Origin: Tubulanus polymorphus
Lineage: Eukaryota > Nemertea > Palaeonemertea > Tubulaniformes > Tubulanidae
Assembly: GCF_964204645.1 (NCBI RefSeq)
Contig: NC_134026.1
Coordinates: 20,850,650 to 20,914,649, forward strand
Length of the DNA: 64,000 bases
Direction of reading: 5' to 3'
Shown here piece after piece: positions 25,301 through 37,800 of this stretch; position 1 is the stretch's first letter, and each line of letters opens with the position of its first letter. The notes beneath the pieces were generated by a model, which was given only the letters and a program-made list of their open reading frames with translations, was not told the origin of the DNA and did no database searches. The position numbers and the translations under genes were made by a program.

Positions 25301-27306
25301 TTGTTTTTTCAACATGAAATAAGAAAACAAATGCATGCATCTGGAATACGTATAGATTTGTTAATGCTATTAACATTAACAGAAAAAGAAACAATTCTTA
25401 CTATAATCCGATCATCGCGTAGCTCCCTTTCAAGCATCCAAACAGAATCCAAATCTTGACTAGTCAATTCTAAATTCATAGCATCGCTGAAAGTTTCAAA
25501 GAACATTTTTGAATAATGCTATCAGAAATATGCTGAAACTTGAAAGCTCTATTCTAGAAAAATCCTCATTCGAAATGTGTACCAATAGCAGCAAATCGAA
25601 AAAGAATTTAAGTGTAACAAACTCGTCACGGGTTAGATACTTCTAGACTTTAAGACAGAGTTTTCCAAAAGAAATTTTCTAATTTTATACCACACCCGAT
25701 AAACCACCACACCTAGGAAATAACCACGGATGGATTTAGGGGGTGGACTGGTCAATAGGCCTTAAGAAAAAACTGAAAACTTTTAGAACATTGAATGATT
25801 CATTCAAAACTCTGATTTTTCAAATTCTCAACTTAAAACCATTTTCAATTCATTGTGAGTTTGACACTTAGCGAATTCCTACCTCTTAACAGTTTTATCC
25901 TTAAACATAAAATCAAGCCATCTACCGGTACTTACCCATTCGGTTGAAGCAGTGCATCGGCAAGTCCTCTTCTGCCCGGACGGTTGGCCGCGGTTTCATC
26001 GAGCGAATCGTCCTGATTTTCCAACGCGTCTATCATCAACGCTGCATCGCTAGTCTCCGGTTCACCATCGGGCTTTCTGTCGCCTCTTAGCAGTTTCGAC
26101 TTCTTTCGAGAAAGTCGCTTTCTCGGAACTCCATCCTGTGTGTAATAAGGGATGAAACAATGGACTCAACTAAACTGGGAGTATCTTACATTTAGGAGAT
26201 TGTGACAATCCAACCATAACAAAAAACTCATCTAAAATTATATCATATTTGGGATGCATCCTTCTGAAGTGGATCAACCAGCACTGGTTTATGAGGAGTT
26301 TGGATTAAAAATCCGATTTTAGCATACCAGTACATTTAAAGCTGCAAGTGAACATCGAAAAATATCCAAATTGGCTAAAAGTCCAGATTAAACTGTTTCA
26401 GATTGCAGAAAGGAGGTTCTATATTCATGTGGGCCAATTTCAAAGTTGTGAGATCTAACTTGGCGTTCTCATTGAAAATAAACTAATTTTAACTCTTGAG
26501 TTAACTTTTAAGTCACAACTGTGGAATTGAGTGTTATCATTAACATGAATTATCAAAAACATTCTTTCTCAGGTTTCTAAGAAAACCAGTTTTGCTCGGA
26601 GATATCAGGATTCAAAACCAGATTTATTTAACTCAAATATATTCAATACGCATACCATATCAACATTTGCCAATAGGAGTTTGCTTGATGCGCTGGAGCT
26701 TTGCCGGCCAAGTTTGTTCTTTTCGTTTTGGCCCTGCTTTTCCTTTGCTTCTACTTCTGCTTGACACTCTCCCGTACACAAGCCTGCACATGTACACGGC
26801 TTCTTCGCTTCTGCTTTTTCTGCATCTTTTTGCCTCTAAACGATGTGAAAATCACAAAAGTAACAATTTTGCAACTTTGATGGGCTGCATGTCAGGCTGC
26901 ATTTTTATATACTTTTTAATCAACATTTCAGCCATTAGTTGGAGGGAGTCAGTGACCAGTAGTGTGCTAGGGATATCAGGAATACATTGAAAGGACTGTA
27001 TTAGGCCTACACTACACGTTCTTCTTTGGACCAGCTAAAAACTAGACGAAAAAGAAAGATAGGGACCCTCACAGAAGACTAATACCAGCGACTATACAAA
27101 TGATGACAGACAAGGTTTCTAAATCCTTAACCTACCTTCCTCTTTGCCAAGCTGTCAAATAAACATTTGGCGCAAAAAATGGCAGAAATCACACCAACAA
27201 CAATACCAATAGCGGCCGCAATTCCTATCCACATTGGATCAGCATTCTCCCAAATACTTTTCTCCACGGGTATAGCGATAATATTTGGACAAGTTTGAGC
27301 TGCCAT
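16396..27306 (-). CDS. EVC: EVC, ciliary Hedgehog-signalling coiled-coil protein
   Basis: EVC sits with EVC2 at the base of the primary cilium and relays Smoothened signal to GLI. Exons, 5' to 3' on minus: 27,306-27,136; 26,835-26,656; 26,135-25,936; 25,486-25,402; 23,340-23,188; 23,009-22,920; 22,816-22,658; 22,491-22,275; 21,855-21,707; 21,418-21,320; 21,218-21,077; 20,575-20,508; 20,357-20,248; 20,163-20,074; 19,836-19,713; 19,305-19,159; 18,987-18,761; 18,324-18,256; 17,964-17,814; 17,701-17,611; 16,921-16,832; 16,526-16,396. All introns are GT-AG and all phases agree, giving 980 residues (human EVC about 990). Residues 25-44 are one membrane helix near the N-terminus with no signal peptide; a Cys-rich patch (PCTCAGLCTGEC) follows, then continuous Lys/Glu/Gln coiled coil. 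NKSEKFANTAEFIQEFHAL resembles the human ADPEKFLEAFHEV region. The tail is basic, then ends in EDDDDF. Identity rests on coiled-coil similarity plus the divergent EVC2 neighbour. Confidence 0.82.
23341..25401 (-). other. largest EVC intron, no feature seen
   Basis: This 2-kb intron joins exons 4 and 5 of the EVC model in phase 0. I see no additional exon needed by the reading frame and no obvious transposon; it is plain AT-rich sequence. Confidence 0.5.
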
Positions 27307-28829
27307 GATGATTACTGACTAAAATATTGCAGATGGTTGATGATGATTTTTCACTAACTTTCCTTTTTATCCTGACTAAACAAGTTGGATTTCAAATGAA
27401 TTACAGAATTTTGTGGATTATCCGGCATCCCAATTCTATTTCTGTTGCATTGATTCGATAGTCCGAATCATATATTCTAAAAGAAAAGCAAAAATACTCC
27501 AAAATTTAAACTAGCTACTACTAGCGAAAAGATTACTTCCGCATGTTTCCACCTGTCAAAACTAGCCATGTGCTCAATATTTACATGTGTTGCTAAGAAA
27601 CAAACTGTTTTTAAATCCCCTTCCATCACCAGGCGCTGCCGTAGATCTCGAAACAGCTGGCTGGCCAATCAAGTTGTTTAAAGACACAAATCTCTTACTG
27701 AAACAAACTAACAATTGCAAAGGTATAACTACCTGTAAAAGTAATTTTGTTGAAAACTATCAGCTGGATGAATAATATTCAGTTTTTTTGATAATGCTAT
27801 TTAGCTTTCAGTTCAAATATAAACATAGAAACTTGCTAAAAAATCATTCCACATTTCATATTTTGATTTTTATATAACGCACTAATCTATTTGAGTGAAA
27901 CGAACTAGTAATTTTCGAAATAATTAATGATTTGAATATACTTGATGTATAAATGAGGCAAAATGAACAATAATATTTGAGTTTCACTTCATTTTAATTC
28001 AATCTACGGGTTTACAAGATTTCTTAACCTGATATTTCTTGAGCACTGTTTCGTGTAAATGTTTGAGCGTTTTGTTTACGTCAGTCGTCGTGAACGTGAC
28101 GACGATGGATTGAATTTATAGAGAAGAAGATTTAGTGATTAAAGTCTTAAAGTAAGTTACCGGTGAAAATTGACTGGTGTCACTTGTATAAGGACTCAAT
28201 TCTACTTTTACTTTTGAATCAAAGTGTTATTTTCTCATTTTTAAACCCGAACCGAATGGCTTCACTTTGTAAAACGTCAATCTAATCTTATTCTCTCCAG
28301 CCAGCAGCAAGCCTAAAACTAAACAAATTCAAATGTAATCAACTTTATTCCACACAGTCACAGGTTGAATACCTCAAACCCCAATAATGGGTGAATAGAT
28401 ATTATTCTAGACTTATAGGTTGTTATTTCAAAACAGACTTCACCATAATATTCCTCATGAGTAAGATACAGGTGACATTAGCCGGTCATACTAAACACTG
28501 TCAGGAGCCTTCAGGAACCGTCAGACACCATCAGGAGCCGTCAGACACCGTCAGGAAGACCGTCAGACACCGTCATGAAGAGTGAATCTTGAAGGCAGAA
28601 AAGGAAAGCAAATTTGAAACGACTCTTGAAAATACTAAAATGTTGTTTATTCACAATTTGAGAAATCAACTCAAGCTTATACATTAAGAGTACGCCGAAA
28701 TTAAAATAAAGGCAAAATTTTGATTGAGTTTATTGATACACGCATATGCCAATGCCATGTAGCCGGTGTCATTAAACCCTTTGTGGTAATATTTTTACTC
28801 ATTCAGTTTTCAGGCTGCCGACGGGCGAA
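27307..28829. promoter_or_regulatory. bidirectional EVC/EVC2 promoter region
   Basis: The divergent start codons lie 1.5 kb apart. GTTGCTAAGAAAC (27,589-27,601) resembles the RFX X-box that marks ciliary genes, 283 bp before the EVC ATG. TTACGTCA (about 28,077-28,084) is CRE-like. A good donor, AAA|GTAAGT with GT at 28,152, and an acceptor, TTTTCAG ending at 28,813, suggest an EVC2 5' UTR intron. A small minisatellite (28,493-28,580) lies inside that putative intron. No TATA box was assigned. Confidence 0.45.
28493..28580 (+). repeat. short minisatellite (CCGTCAGACACC-type)
   Basis: About four to five degenerate copies of a 20-bp unit made of two 10-bp halves (CCGTCAGACA / CCRTCAGGAG) run in tandem upstream of EVC2. 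Confidence 0.75.
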
Positions 28830-31800
28830 ATGTTAATCGCAGCGCAGCTTAAGACAAAAATGAATTCCATAGTTGTTTGGGTGATCGTTGCCAGCAGTAT
28901 TTTAACGATGGCGATGAGTCAGAACAGTATGCCGGTCAACGTAACGATAACTTCGAACCGGACTCATAACAATCTACCGGCTGCGTATCAATACGAACAG
29001 GCCGAACTAACCGCCGAGTTTCAACCACATTCAAATACTGTCTACGAAATATCGCTGACACTCGTTTTTCCGTTCGAGAAAATCTTCGCTTCGGAGTTTT
29101 GCTACAACGTCACCGTCAATCGCAGTTTGAATTTCGGCGAGTTCTACGACGCGGCGACCAACGCGATCGCGCTCGTCAGTCGCAACACGTCGACCGGCTT
29201 CGTTTGCAACACGACGTATCGCGTAACGAAGCCGAGCGTTTATCCATCCACGTGGAGCGTTGCGCAGAGAAACGCATTGGGCGTTGAGACCGGCGTGGCG
29301 TCGGTCGTGCAGACGTTCGCGTATGTCGACTCGTTTTCGCGGCTGTATGTTTGGAAACTGGACGTACGATTCGGTCGCGTGCAGTTCAACGAATCGAAAA
29401 CGATCATATTTCGCGCGCCGTTGGCGATTTCATCGTCCGCCGCGAAGGGTCAACCTTTGGACGTTCAGGCGAGTTTGCGATATCAGATTTATAATGCAAG
29501 CGGTCTTATACAGAATTCGACCGAAACGAGCAGCGCTTCATTAGTCGTCATCGGTCCTCAGTTACAAGTCGTGTTCTCACCGTCCAGTCTGAATGACGTC
29601 GAAGCCGGCAATTCGTATAATTTTCAAGTAATGGTCCAGCACTCCAGCACTTACTCGAGTGAAGCGGCTAGTAATGTCCAAGTAAGTAACCTTTGACTTG
29701 CGCAATTTGAGTCCGAAGATGTTTATTTTCATTATGCGAAATCAGTATTACTGATTACCTTGCTTGAGAGACGGTATGAAAATTTGCATTCCGTTCCATC
29801 ATGTTTCGTCATAACTTTCGTACCGGTAGTAAATAGGGCGTCTTCCGATTTTCCCTTCTCTAGCCTTCCTTCGTATTTTAGTGTATCTAACCACAGAGAT
29901 TACCCCTCGGAACTTAACCTGAGAGTTTCATCCAGATAGCAGTTTGATATAGCAGCAGGCCCCATAGCGTGAGAAATATGTGGGGTGTTCATTTTTCATT
30001 CAGCTAGGACTGAACAGGGATCTGGTGCCCTCCCCCAAGAAAATTTAGAAAAGTTCATTCAAATGCTACGGGGCCGAACAGTACCCGGTATACAAAATGT
30101 ACATGAACTCTCCTTGATAATTGACTACAAAAAATTTTCCCTTTAAGGGGCACTCAGGTCGCCCTTACAACTGTAACTGCAACTAGAAGCGACTGGTTCG
30201 AGCAACTGGCAGCGATCGTCAGCGACTGGTTTTTTCGCAGTCGCGGGGACCTGAGCGCGTCTACAACTGACAGCGACGGGTCGGCGACGCAAAAACTGCC
30301 AGTCGCTATGAGTTGAACATGTTGAACTCTCAGCAACGCGTCGCAGCGACTACCACTAGTTGTACAGCGTTTTTGTCGACCTGAGCGCTACTGCAACCGA
30401 TTTCCGCGTTGTAGGGAAGTACTATAGTCATTTTGAACATCACATGATCAATTGAACATGGGCGGCGCCATTTTGAACAGATCACATGATCAATTGAATC
30501 GCGCGTTGCAGCGACGGTCGTAGGGCGACCTGAGCGCGCACTGATTAGCGTTGAACGTTTCAATCCCGTTGCTGCCGGTTGCTTCCAGTTCTAGTTGTAA
30601 GCGACCTAAGCGCGGTTACAACTCGTGGTCTTCAGTTGCGTCGCGTCGTAGGGCGACCTGAGTGCTGCTTTAGACTAGGATAACTACCGGTAACCAGTTC
30701 TGTCATCTATTTATAGTTCAACTTTCACTTGGTGTAGGTTCATCTTAATGTATTCAGAGAAATCTCAGCACCCTACTTGTTATGTGGTAAATCGTCCTGA
30801 AAAAATAATGAAACAGTAGACTCTGGTTATTCTATGCCCTAGACTTTCCGACTTGAATTCACGTGCCAAACCCACTCTCACTCCAGAGTTCGCTAGCCTA
30901 TAACAAAATATATCTGTCCCAAAAATATATCTGTTCCATGAGACAACATTTCACAATATTGTTATTGTAGCGTGAATTTTAATTTCCATATTTAGATATT
31001 TGAATCCCATAGGCATAGGTAGTTTGAATTTTAGTAACATTTTGAAATAAATGTTTGGTTGTTTTACGAAATGTAACCTCGTCTATATGTTTGATTGATA
31101 GGTGTATGCGTTAGCTCTACCTACCGGATTAGAATTAGTTAACCAGGTAACGTTCATCAATATCTCAACGGCGACCAGCTTGTACAATTTCGCCGAATTA
31201 CAGGCCGGACTCAGTATTGGACTGATGAACATCGGAGATTCGATCCGGTTTACCGGTGTCTTGAGAGCAGTCGACACGTTCCGCGTCAATATTAATTCGT
31301 ATTTGACGCTATATGCAAATTACGAATATCCAACTCAACCCGTTTCTAGTAAGTACAACAGTTACCTGGTAATAAGAATGTCAATAAATTACATCATCGA
31401 ATTGTGATCAGCCGGGGCGAATCAAGGCTGGAAAAAATGGGGGGGTTCTTCTCGATGCAAAGGGCACGGTTTGGTCGTGGTGGGTGTCCCGGCGAGCACT
31501 ACGGGCGCGTTAAGTGCTTAGTTGCAGGGGGGTCTGGGTGTCCTCCCCTAGAATAACTTTAGGTACATTTTTTAGGCAATTTCAGTGCATATTAAATCAA
31601 GATCAGTACAAGTGCTACGAAGCCTATATATCAAGTGGATTTTCAAATAAGCACTTACCGGTAGTCAGAAAAAAGTAGGGGGGGCAAATCCCCCCCTCTG
31701 GATCTGTCATTGACCAAATTTTGTAAATGACTATTCCTTGTTCATACGTACAAGCTTCAGGAATTAAACCATACACATTTATATTTGAATACGATTTTAA

Positions 31801-34800
31801 CTGTTTTCAGCTGCGTCGCTGATGGCCATCAGCAGTTGTATTTTTTCGGGAAAGAAGATCGCAATATTGTCGACGTCGATCGATCTTCCTCCGCAGTTGA
31901 AAATTGGACAAACGATAACCGGTTCGGCTACATTCAGTATGCCATTGGGTACATTGAGCAACTTACAATTTCGTGCCGGTAAGTAGATAAATAGTTTGTA
32001 AGTTCATAAAAAAAATTATTTCATTTTCGATGTTCATTTACCATGAAAAGGGGTTAACCTTCTTTATTTGATTGGTAGATTCGATTTGATTTGATGGTGT
32101 CCCTTACAAACCCACCCATCGCTTTCGATGGTTTGACCCTACAGTCAAATTTTATCCAGAGGTTTAGAGGGTCTAAGTTAAAACAAGTTTATAGAACCGA
32201 CTGCATGGGGTTACAAGTTAGACCAGGTCCAGCGACTTATGTCCTGATATGAGTGGGTGTAGATGTTTCTCCCTGTACCTTCTGTTGCTAATTCTTTAGA
32301 TGCAATCTTTGTTTAGTTTCCAGTAAATTGCCTGGAATTCTTTAATTCATTGTTTACACTGGTTCTTCAGTGAGAAAACTTTTGTATTTGGAATCTTTAT
32401 TTCAGAATTTGGAAATTATGCGAAATCATTATAGGGCCTAACTGTTCATTTCGGCTGTTCTTATTTATCTTTTAGAAATCTATTCACCGGCAATGAATCC
32501 AGTTCCGTTTAAGATATACACGGCGACGGCTTCAGCTTCAAATCCACAAGTTCAGTTCACTAAAACATCTCTGACATCGACGGATTTCATCGCTACAGCG
32601 AAGCGGAGAAAAAGGCACGTCCGTAATCGACGAGCTTTGGCGCCTTCACTGGTGATTTCAGCTCCGTTTGGATCCGTCACTAATCCGAGTTCAGGTGTAT
32701 CGGGCACACCTATTGTTTTACAGGTATGGTCTGACGTACAAGTATATTCATTTGTGTTTTGCCGGTACATTCATAACCGTGTATATTATTGCGCCTCAGC
32801 TGGTAGGCCTCAAGCAGCATTGTCATCACTTACATCCATTACGGGGCGGGTGGTCGTCGGTTATCCAAGTGATTAATGATCCCGTATTTCAGAGTGTAGT
32901 ATTTTGGAATATTTTAGAGCCTTCATATTTACATGAAAAAGTTTCTGAATAGCATAGATCCAGTGTCACATGCAATATGACTGAAATTGGTGCTATGTAA
33001 ATAGTATATTATCCTCAAAATGTTACTTATTCTTAGGCACAAATGACAGCTGTAGCTGCTGGAGCTTTGCCTGGAGGGTATCTAGAATTGACACCGTATC
33101 TTGATTTAAACGTCTTGACACCGCTCCACACTATTTCCTCAGTCATTCAAATGCCAGTGTTGAATATACAGAAAACAGTGCAGGTACGAAATCGTGTTAA
33201 TTTTATTTGTCTCGATTCAGCGGAATATATTTCTATTGATTCGGTGGATTTTCCTGATAATAATAATGATAATAATAATTTATTCTCTTTTATACCGAAG
33301 TACTATAAAATAACCACTGCACTTTACAATAAAATTAAGACAATAGAAAACCATGTCTTTTTATGCTTAGAAAAGAATGGGTTTTTTGCTTATAAAAGGT
33401 CACCATATGAAGTCTAAGCAATGATAACTTTTGGGTATCATATTGAGCTAGGCAAGAAGACATTGATATGAAAAACCTGTTTATGTTTATTTCATTCATA
33501 ATTGAGCCTAATTATCTTGTTCATGACTAATTGTCACAACTAGGGTTAAACCTAATAAGATAAAAACCCACTATGTACAAATTAAAAGAATTTTAAAATA
33601 GAGAATTTGTTTATTCAAAAAATCTAAAATGAAATACATCGTCAGGTCACACCTGACGATGATCTCTAGGGTAAGATTGAAACGTTGTGTATTTCATTTT
33701 AGATTTTTTGAATAAATAAATTCTTGATTTTAAAATTCTTTAAATTTGTACATAGTGGGTTTTTATCTTATCATCCGTTCTCCACGTTTGAGTGTGGTTA
33801 TCGTACTATCAGGGTGAAGCCTACCGGGTATATGAACCTTTTAAATGGATGAAATATCATATAGGCCGGATGGTATTTGTTTCGTATAATTCATGGTTCA
33901 TACATTCAGCGAAGAAATTTTCCATAAAAAGATTTTTTTTCTTCTTATTCCAACTTATAGAACACAACGAAAACCAATACAAACAGTATCCCTAAAGTGG
34001 AGTTTCAAGTTCAAATTTCTCATGCTCCCTCCTCGAATTCGGACGCTTACGATTTGAAATTGACCGATAAAACAATGAAATTGGAATCATACCCAGGAGA
34101 TGGCATGGTACCGTCACCAAAACCTAATTCGCTAAAAATTGGCGGTGCCAGCAGTCCGGATTTCATTTGGAACTATGGTCAACTTCCAGGTAAGTTGGAC
34201 ATCATGAAATTGACTTACATACTTAGGTTGCTAGTTGCTACACTGATGGATAGAGTCTGCTCTGAACAGGTGGCTCCAGAATAAAGCAATGTGTAGTATT
34301 TGTTAAACCTCTGGGGCTGGTTTTATAGACTGGTATTACCTTTAATCCGAGGGCTAACTCAATAGAAAATGAGTTGAATTAGCCCCCCGGGTTAAAGGCA
34401 ATACCCGTCTATAAAACCTGACCCTGTGGTTCAAGTCTGCTGACCTCTAGATACTGTACCGGTTATTCTCTGAAATCTTTTGCAATACATGATTTATTTA
34501 CGCATGGCTTCAGTCGTAAAGAGTCAATAGCTTACGTAACTATGTCTTATTGTTTATTGTCATTGCGATTATTTCTTTCTCCTTTCCATCGTTTTAGTGG
34601 GATCAAATTTGACGTTGAGATATTTGGCAGCCCCGAGTTCCGAAGCAACTTCCATTTTACCCAATGGAACGACCGTGTTTCCAGCTTCTGTTGATTATTA
34701 TGGTTCTACTTTGGCCGGCGTAATTGCTGTAAGTTATCGTTGTCCGCAAAAGTCGATTAGAATGATGTGGCTAGCGCAATGAAGATCCAATATTAGTAGT

Positions 34801-37800
34801 TGACAAAAACCCACAATAAAAAGGAAAAATATCTGGTAGTTTGACGTTTCAACTCAAATCTATGAGCCATTTTCAAAAACTGATTTATTGTACAGTTATA
34901 ACAATACAAAATATAGCAACAAGGTAACTAAGTGATCCCTATAGCTGTTAGTATGTAGTGACTAAAGAGTTTATTTTGGGGGAAGAAACTTAAATTGGAA
35001 CTGACTGTGAAGTCAGAGTTTTTTAGAATAATAGCTGACTCAAGGATTCGACGTTTATGTAAATCAGAACAAGGGTATATCAACTGGCTAGAGGAGAAGT
35101 CTTTTTTTGTTTTTCTTTTTATTGTGGGTTTTTGTCAACTATTGATATTGGACAGCCACTTGTCTATGGAAACCATCCAATGTTAGTGTTACTGGTAATC
35201 TTTATTTTACAGCCTGCTACGGATGTGAGATTCACATTAGGAGCCAATACTTGTTTATTCCGTAAATCAATTGAACAATCAAATGTGAGTACACACGTGC
35301 TTGTATAGAATTTGATACAAAGTAGAATGAATATTGAGAATTTCGGGATTTTGAATCGAAATCTAGTAATTCATATACATATTCGTACCGAGTTTGTCCA
35401 GGATTTTGCCGTTCTTGCTTCTTTCATTGTTTTGATGTAATCGTAGGTCATTAAAGATTACGGATTGACCGTTTTGGCGGCTTTTCTCGGATTACTCGTC
35501 GCTGTCATTCTTGTTTGTGTGATATTCGCAATTCTCAATTACTGCGCCGGCAAAAACAAGAGGGTTTCGCCCGATGTCGATGTACGTACACGATTGAACT
35601 TGAAATAACCTTGGTTTAAGATGTCTACTTACGGTGTACATCATGTATTGGGTAATCGATATGCAGTTCACCATTTTGAGCTTTTGCCTTTCAGTTTACG
35701 CCGATAAAAAGTAACATGAAAACGTTGATACTTGATGCAAAAGATGCACTTAAAAAAACTGGTAACACGATAAAGGATTTCAGGTATAGCGTACTCGCCA
35801 TTACTTACTTAGACATTTACGTTTCATTGTATTTAATTCTATTGACTTTCTAGCATGATATATTTGAAAGAGAAATTCGTCAAAAAAGATGATTTTCCCT
35901 GACCATCCTGTTAATCAAACCATAAGTGACGTGGTGATTTTTTAGAGACTTGTACCGGTAAGCAGAAAAACCGTCTGATCACGATATATTTGTATTTCTC
36001 GCACACAGTTGTATCGCTGCTGATGAGAGCCTCGTATTTATTCTGGCCTTGAAAGACAAGTTACAGATTCACAGGGAACTTGATAGGTACGTGTGTGTGT
36101 GTACAAAGTGTTTGAGATTACAACGACAATCACAATTTTTTAAATCACTTGGTAGCTAGGCATTGGCCTTACTGGGAAAAGGCATGCATTGCTTTTAGTA
36201 CAATTTTAGTGAAATATGTACATGTGGAGATAATATACATATATCCATTTTGTATATTAATCTTAAAATTGTTTATTACGTAGGGTATACAGAATTCCCC
36301 TCTTAGAAATCGTATTTCATGATATTTCACCATTTCATATGCATTGTAAGGATGGAGACTGCTCCTTTTGACTGAAGTGAACTAAGAATATTGTACTTAT
36401 TTACAAACATCCTTTATTCTACAAATTCATTCCCTTCATTGCACAATATTCTTGGGAAGTGCATTAGAACTACCGGTAGACAGATATTTCAAAATATGGA
36501 AATTTCAATTTTTGTTCTCATTTTTTTGCGTACAATTTCATAGTTTGGTGACAGTGTTTTTGATGTTATGACAGTATGTATGATTCGTATTTTCAGTTTG
36601 GATATTTTGTCTACTATTAATACCGATATCGATATCGGTAATGAGAGAAATGATGCGTCGATCCAGGCGACCCTAGCACTCATAAATAGTCTCGCGACGA
36701 ATAAAGACATCGGCGGTGACACGCAGAACAAAGCGTTAAGTCTATTCCGCGGAACATTGCAGAACATGGATGGAAAAGTCGGAGAAGATTACCGAAAGGA
36801 ATTGGCAAGAATAATTCAGGAATTAGCTAAAAATAACAAGGTACGGTATATACAGTGGATTTCCTGTTTAAATTTCATTCGCCAAAAATGATGCACATCA
36901 AGCAAATTTTGATTAGTATTCTTTATATCATTCTGATTGCTGAACTAAGAAAGATGGCAATGATTATTTTGATTGATTTGATTTCAGTCTAAATTAGCGG
37001 AATTGCTGGGTATTCAAGCTGCTCACAAGGAAAAGGTCCATGCACAGATTGCTTATTTATCACCAGAGGTACATTCATGGTCTCTTTACTCAGACATACG
37101 GCTATAAAGTGGTGACCCATGCCCACATGACAAAAACATACCATTTGTTTGATTTTTCTTTTCTTTTTTTTTTTGAAAAATATTCAGGATCAGAAAGAAG
37201 TAATGGATTTGATTGACAAACAGCACACCACAGAACAAAACGAGTTGGCATATCGTCTGAAATTGGAACAGGATGAGCAAACAGAAAAAACGAGGAAGGT
37301 TAGCTTACACATTTACAATTACCGGTACATGTTCTTTGACACAAGTTTACAAACTTTTACTTGTTTTTTATTTACATTAAGTTCTAAAAACTGCGAGGAC
37401 TATGCAAGTTGTGCAACCACGCAGTTAGAATTGATGGGTTGATTCCTCACCTATCTTCCCAATAATTTAGATAACATTTCCAATTTTGGCTCCAGCTACT
37501 GTTGAAAAAAAAAAAACGTGAATTTTTTTTTCCGGTAGGAGTTTGCGATTAGACGCAGAATGGCTATAAAAGAAACCCAGCAAACAACTTTAGACGGAGT
37601 GGTTACCGACGGCGATTTAACCCAGGAGCAAGCCGATTGGTTAATGCGGGAGCACGCAAAACTTCAATCAAAACTCGAGAAGTTGTACGACGATGAAATA
37701 TCGCGACAACGTATGGTGCTCGAAGAGAAACTCACCAGACGGAAAGGTTTAGCGGCCACTACAGTAAGTTTGCCGAGAAGATTTTATATTATCATCTAGA

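Noticed and set aside
26592-26990. 132-codon plus-strand open frame with hydrophobic runs
   Set aside because: It is antisense to EVC exon 2 (26,656-26,835), which fits the EVC phase on both sides.
28391-28585. 64-codon frame with HQEPSDTVR repeats
   Set aside because: It is the translation of a short minisatellite.
33043-33417. 124-codon open frame
   Set aside because: It is EVC2 exon 5 read through its donor at 33,184 into the intron.
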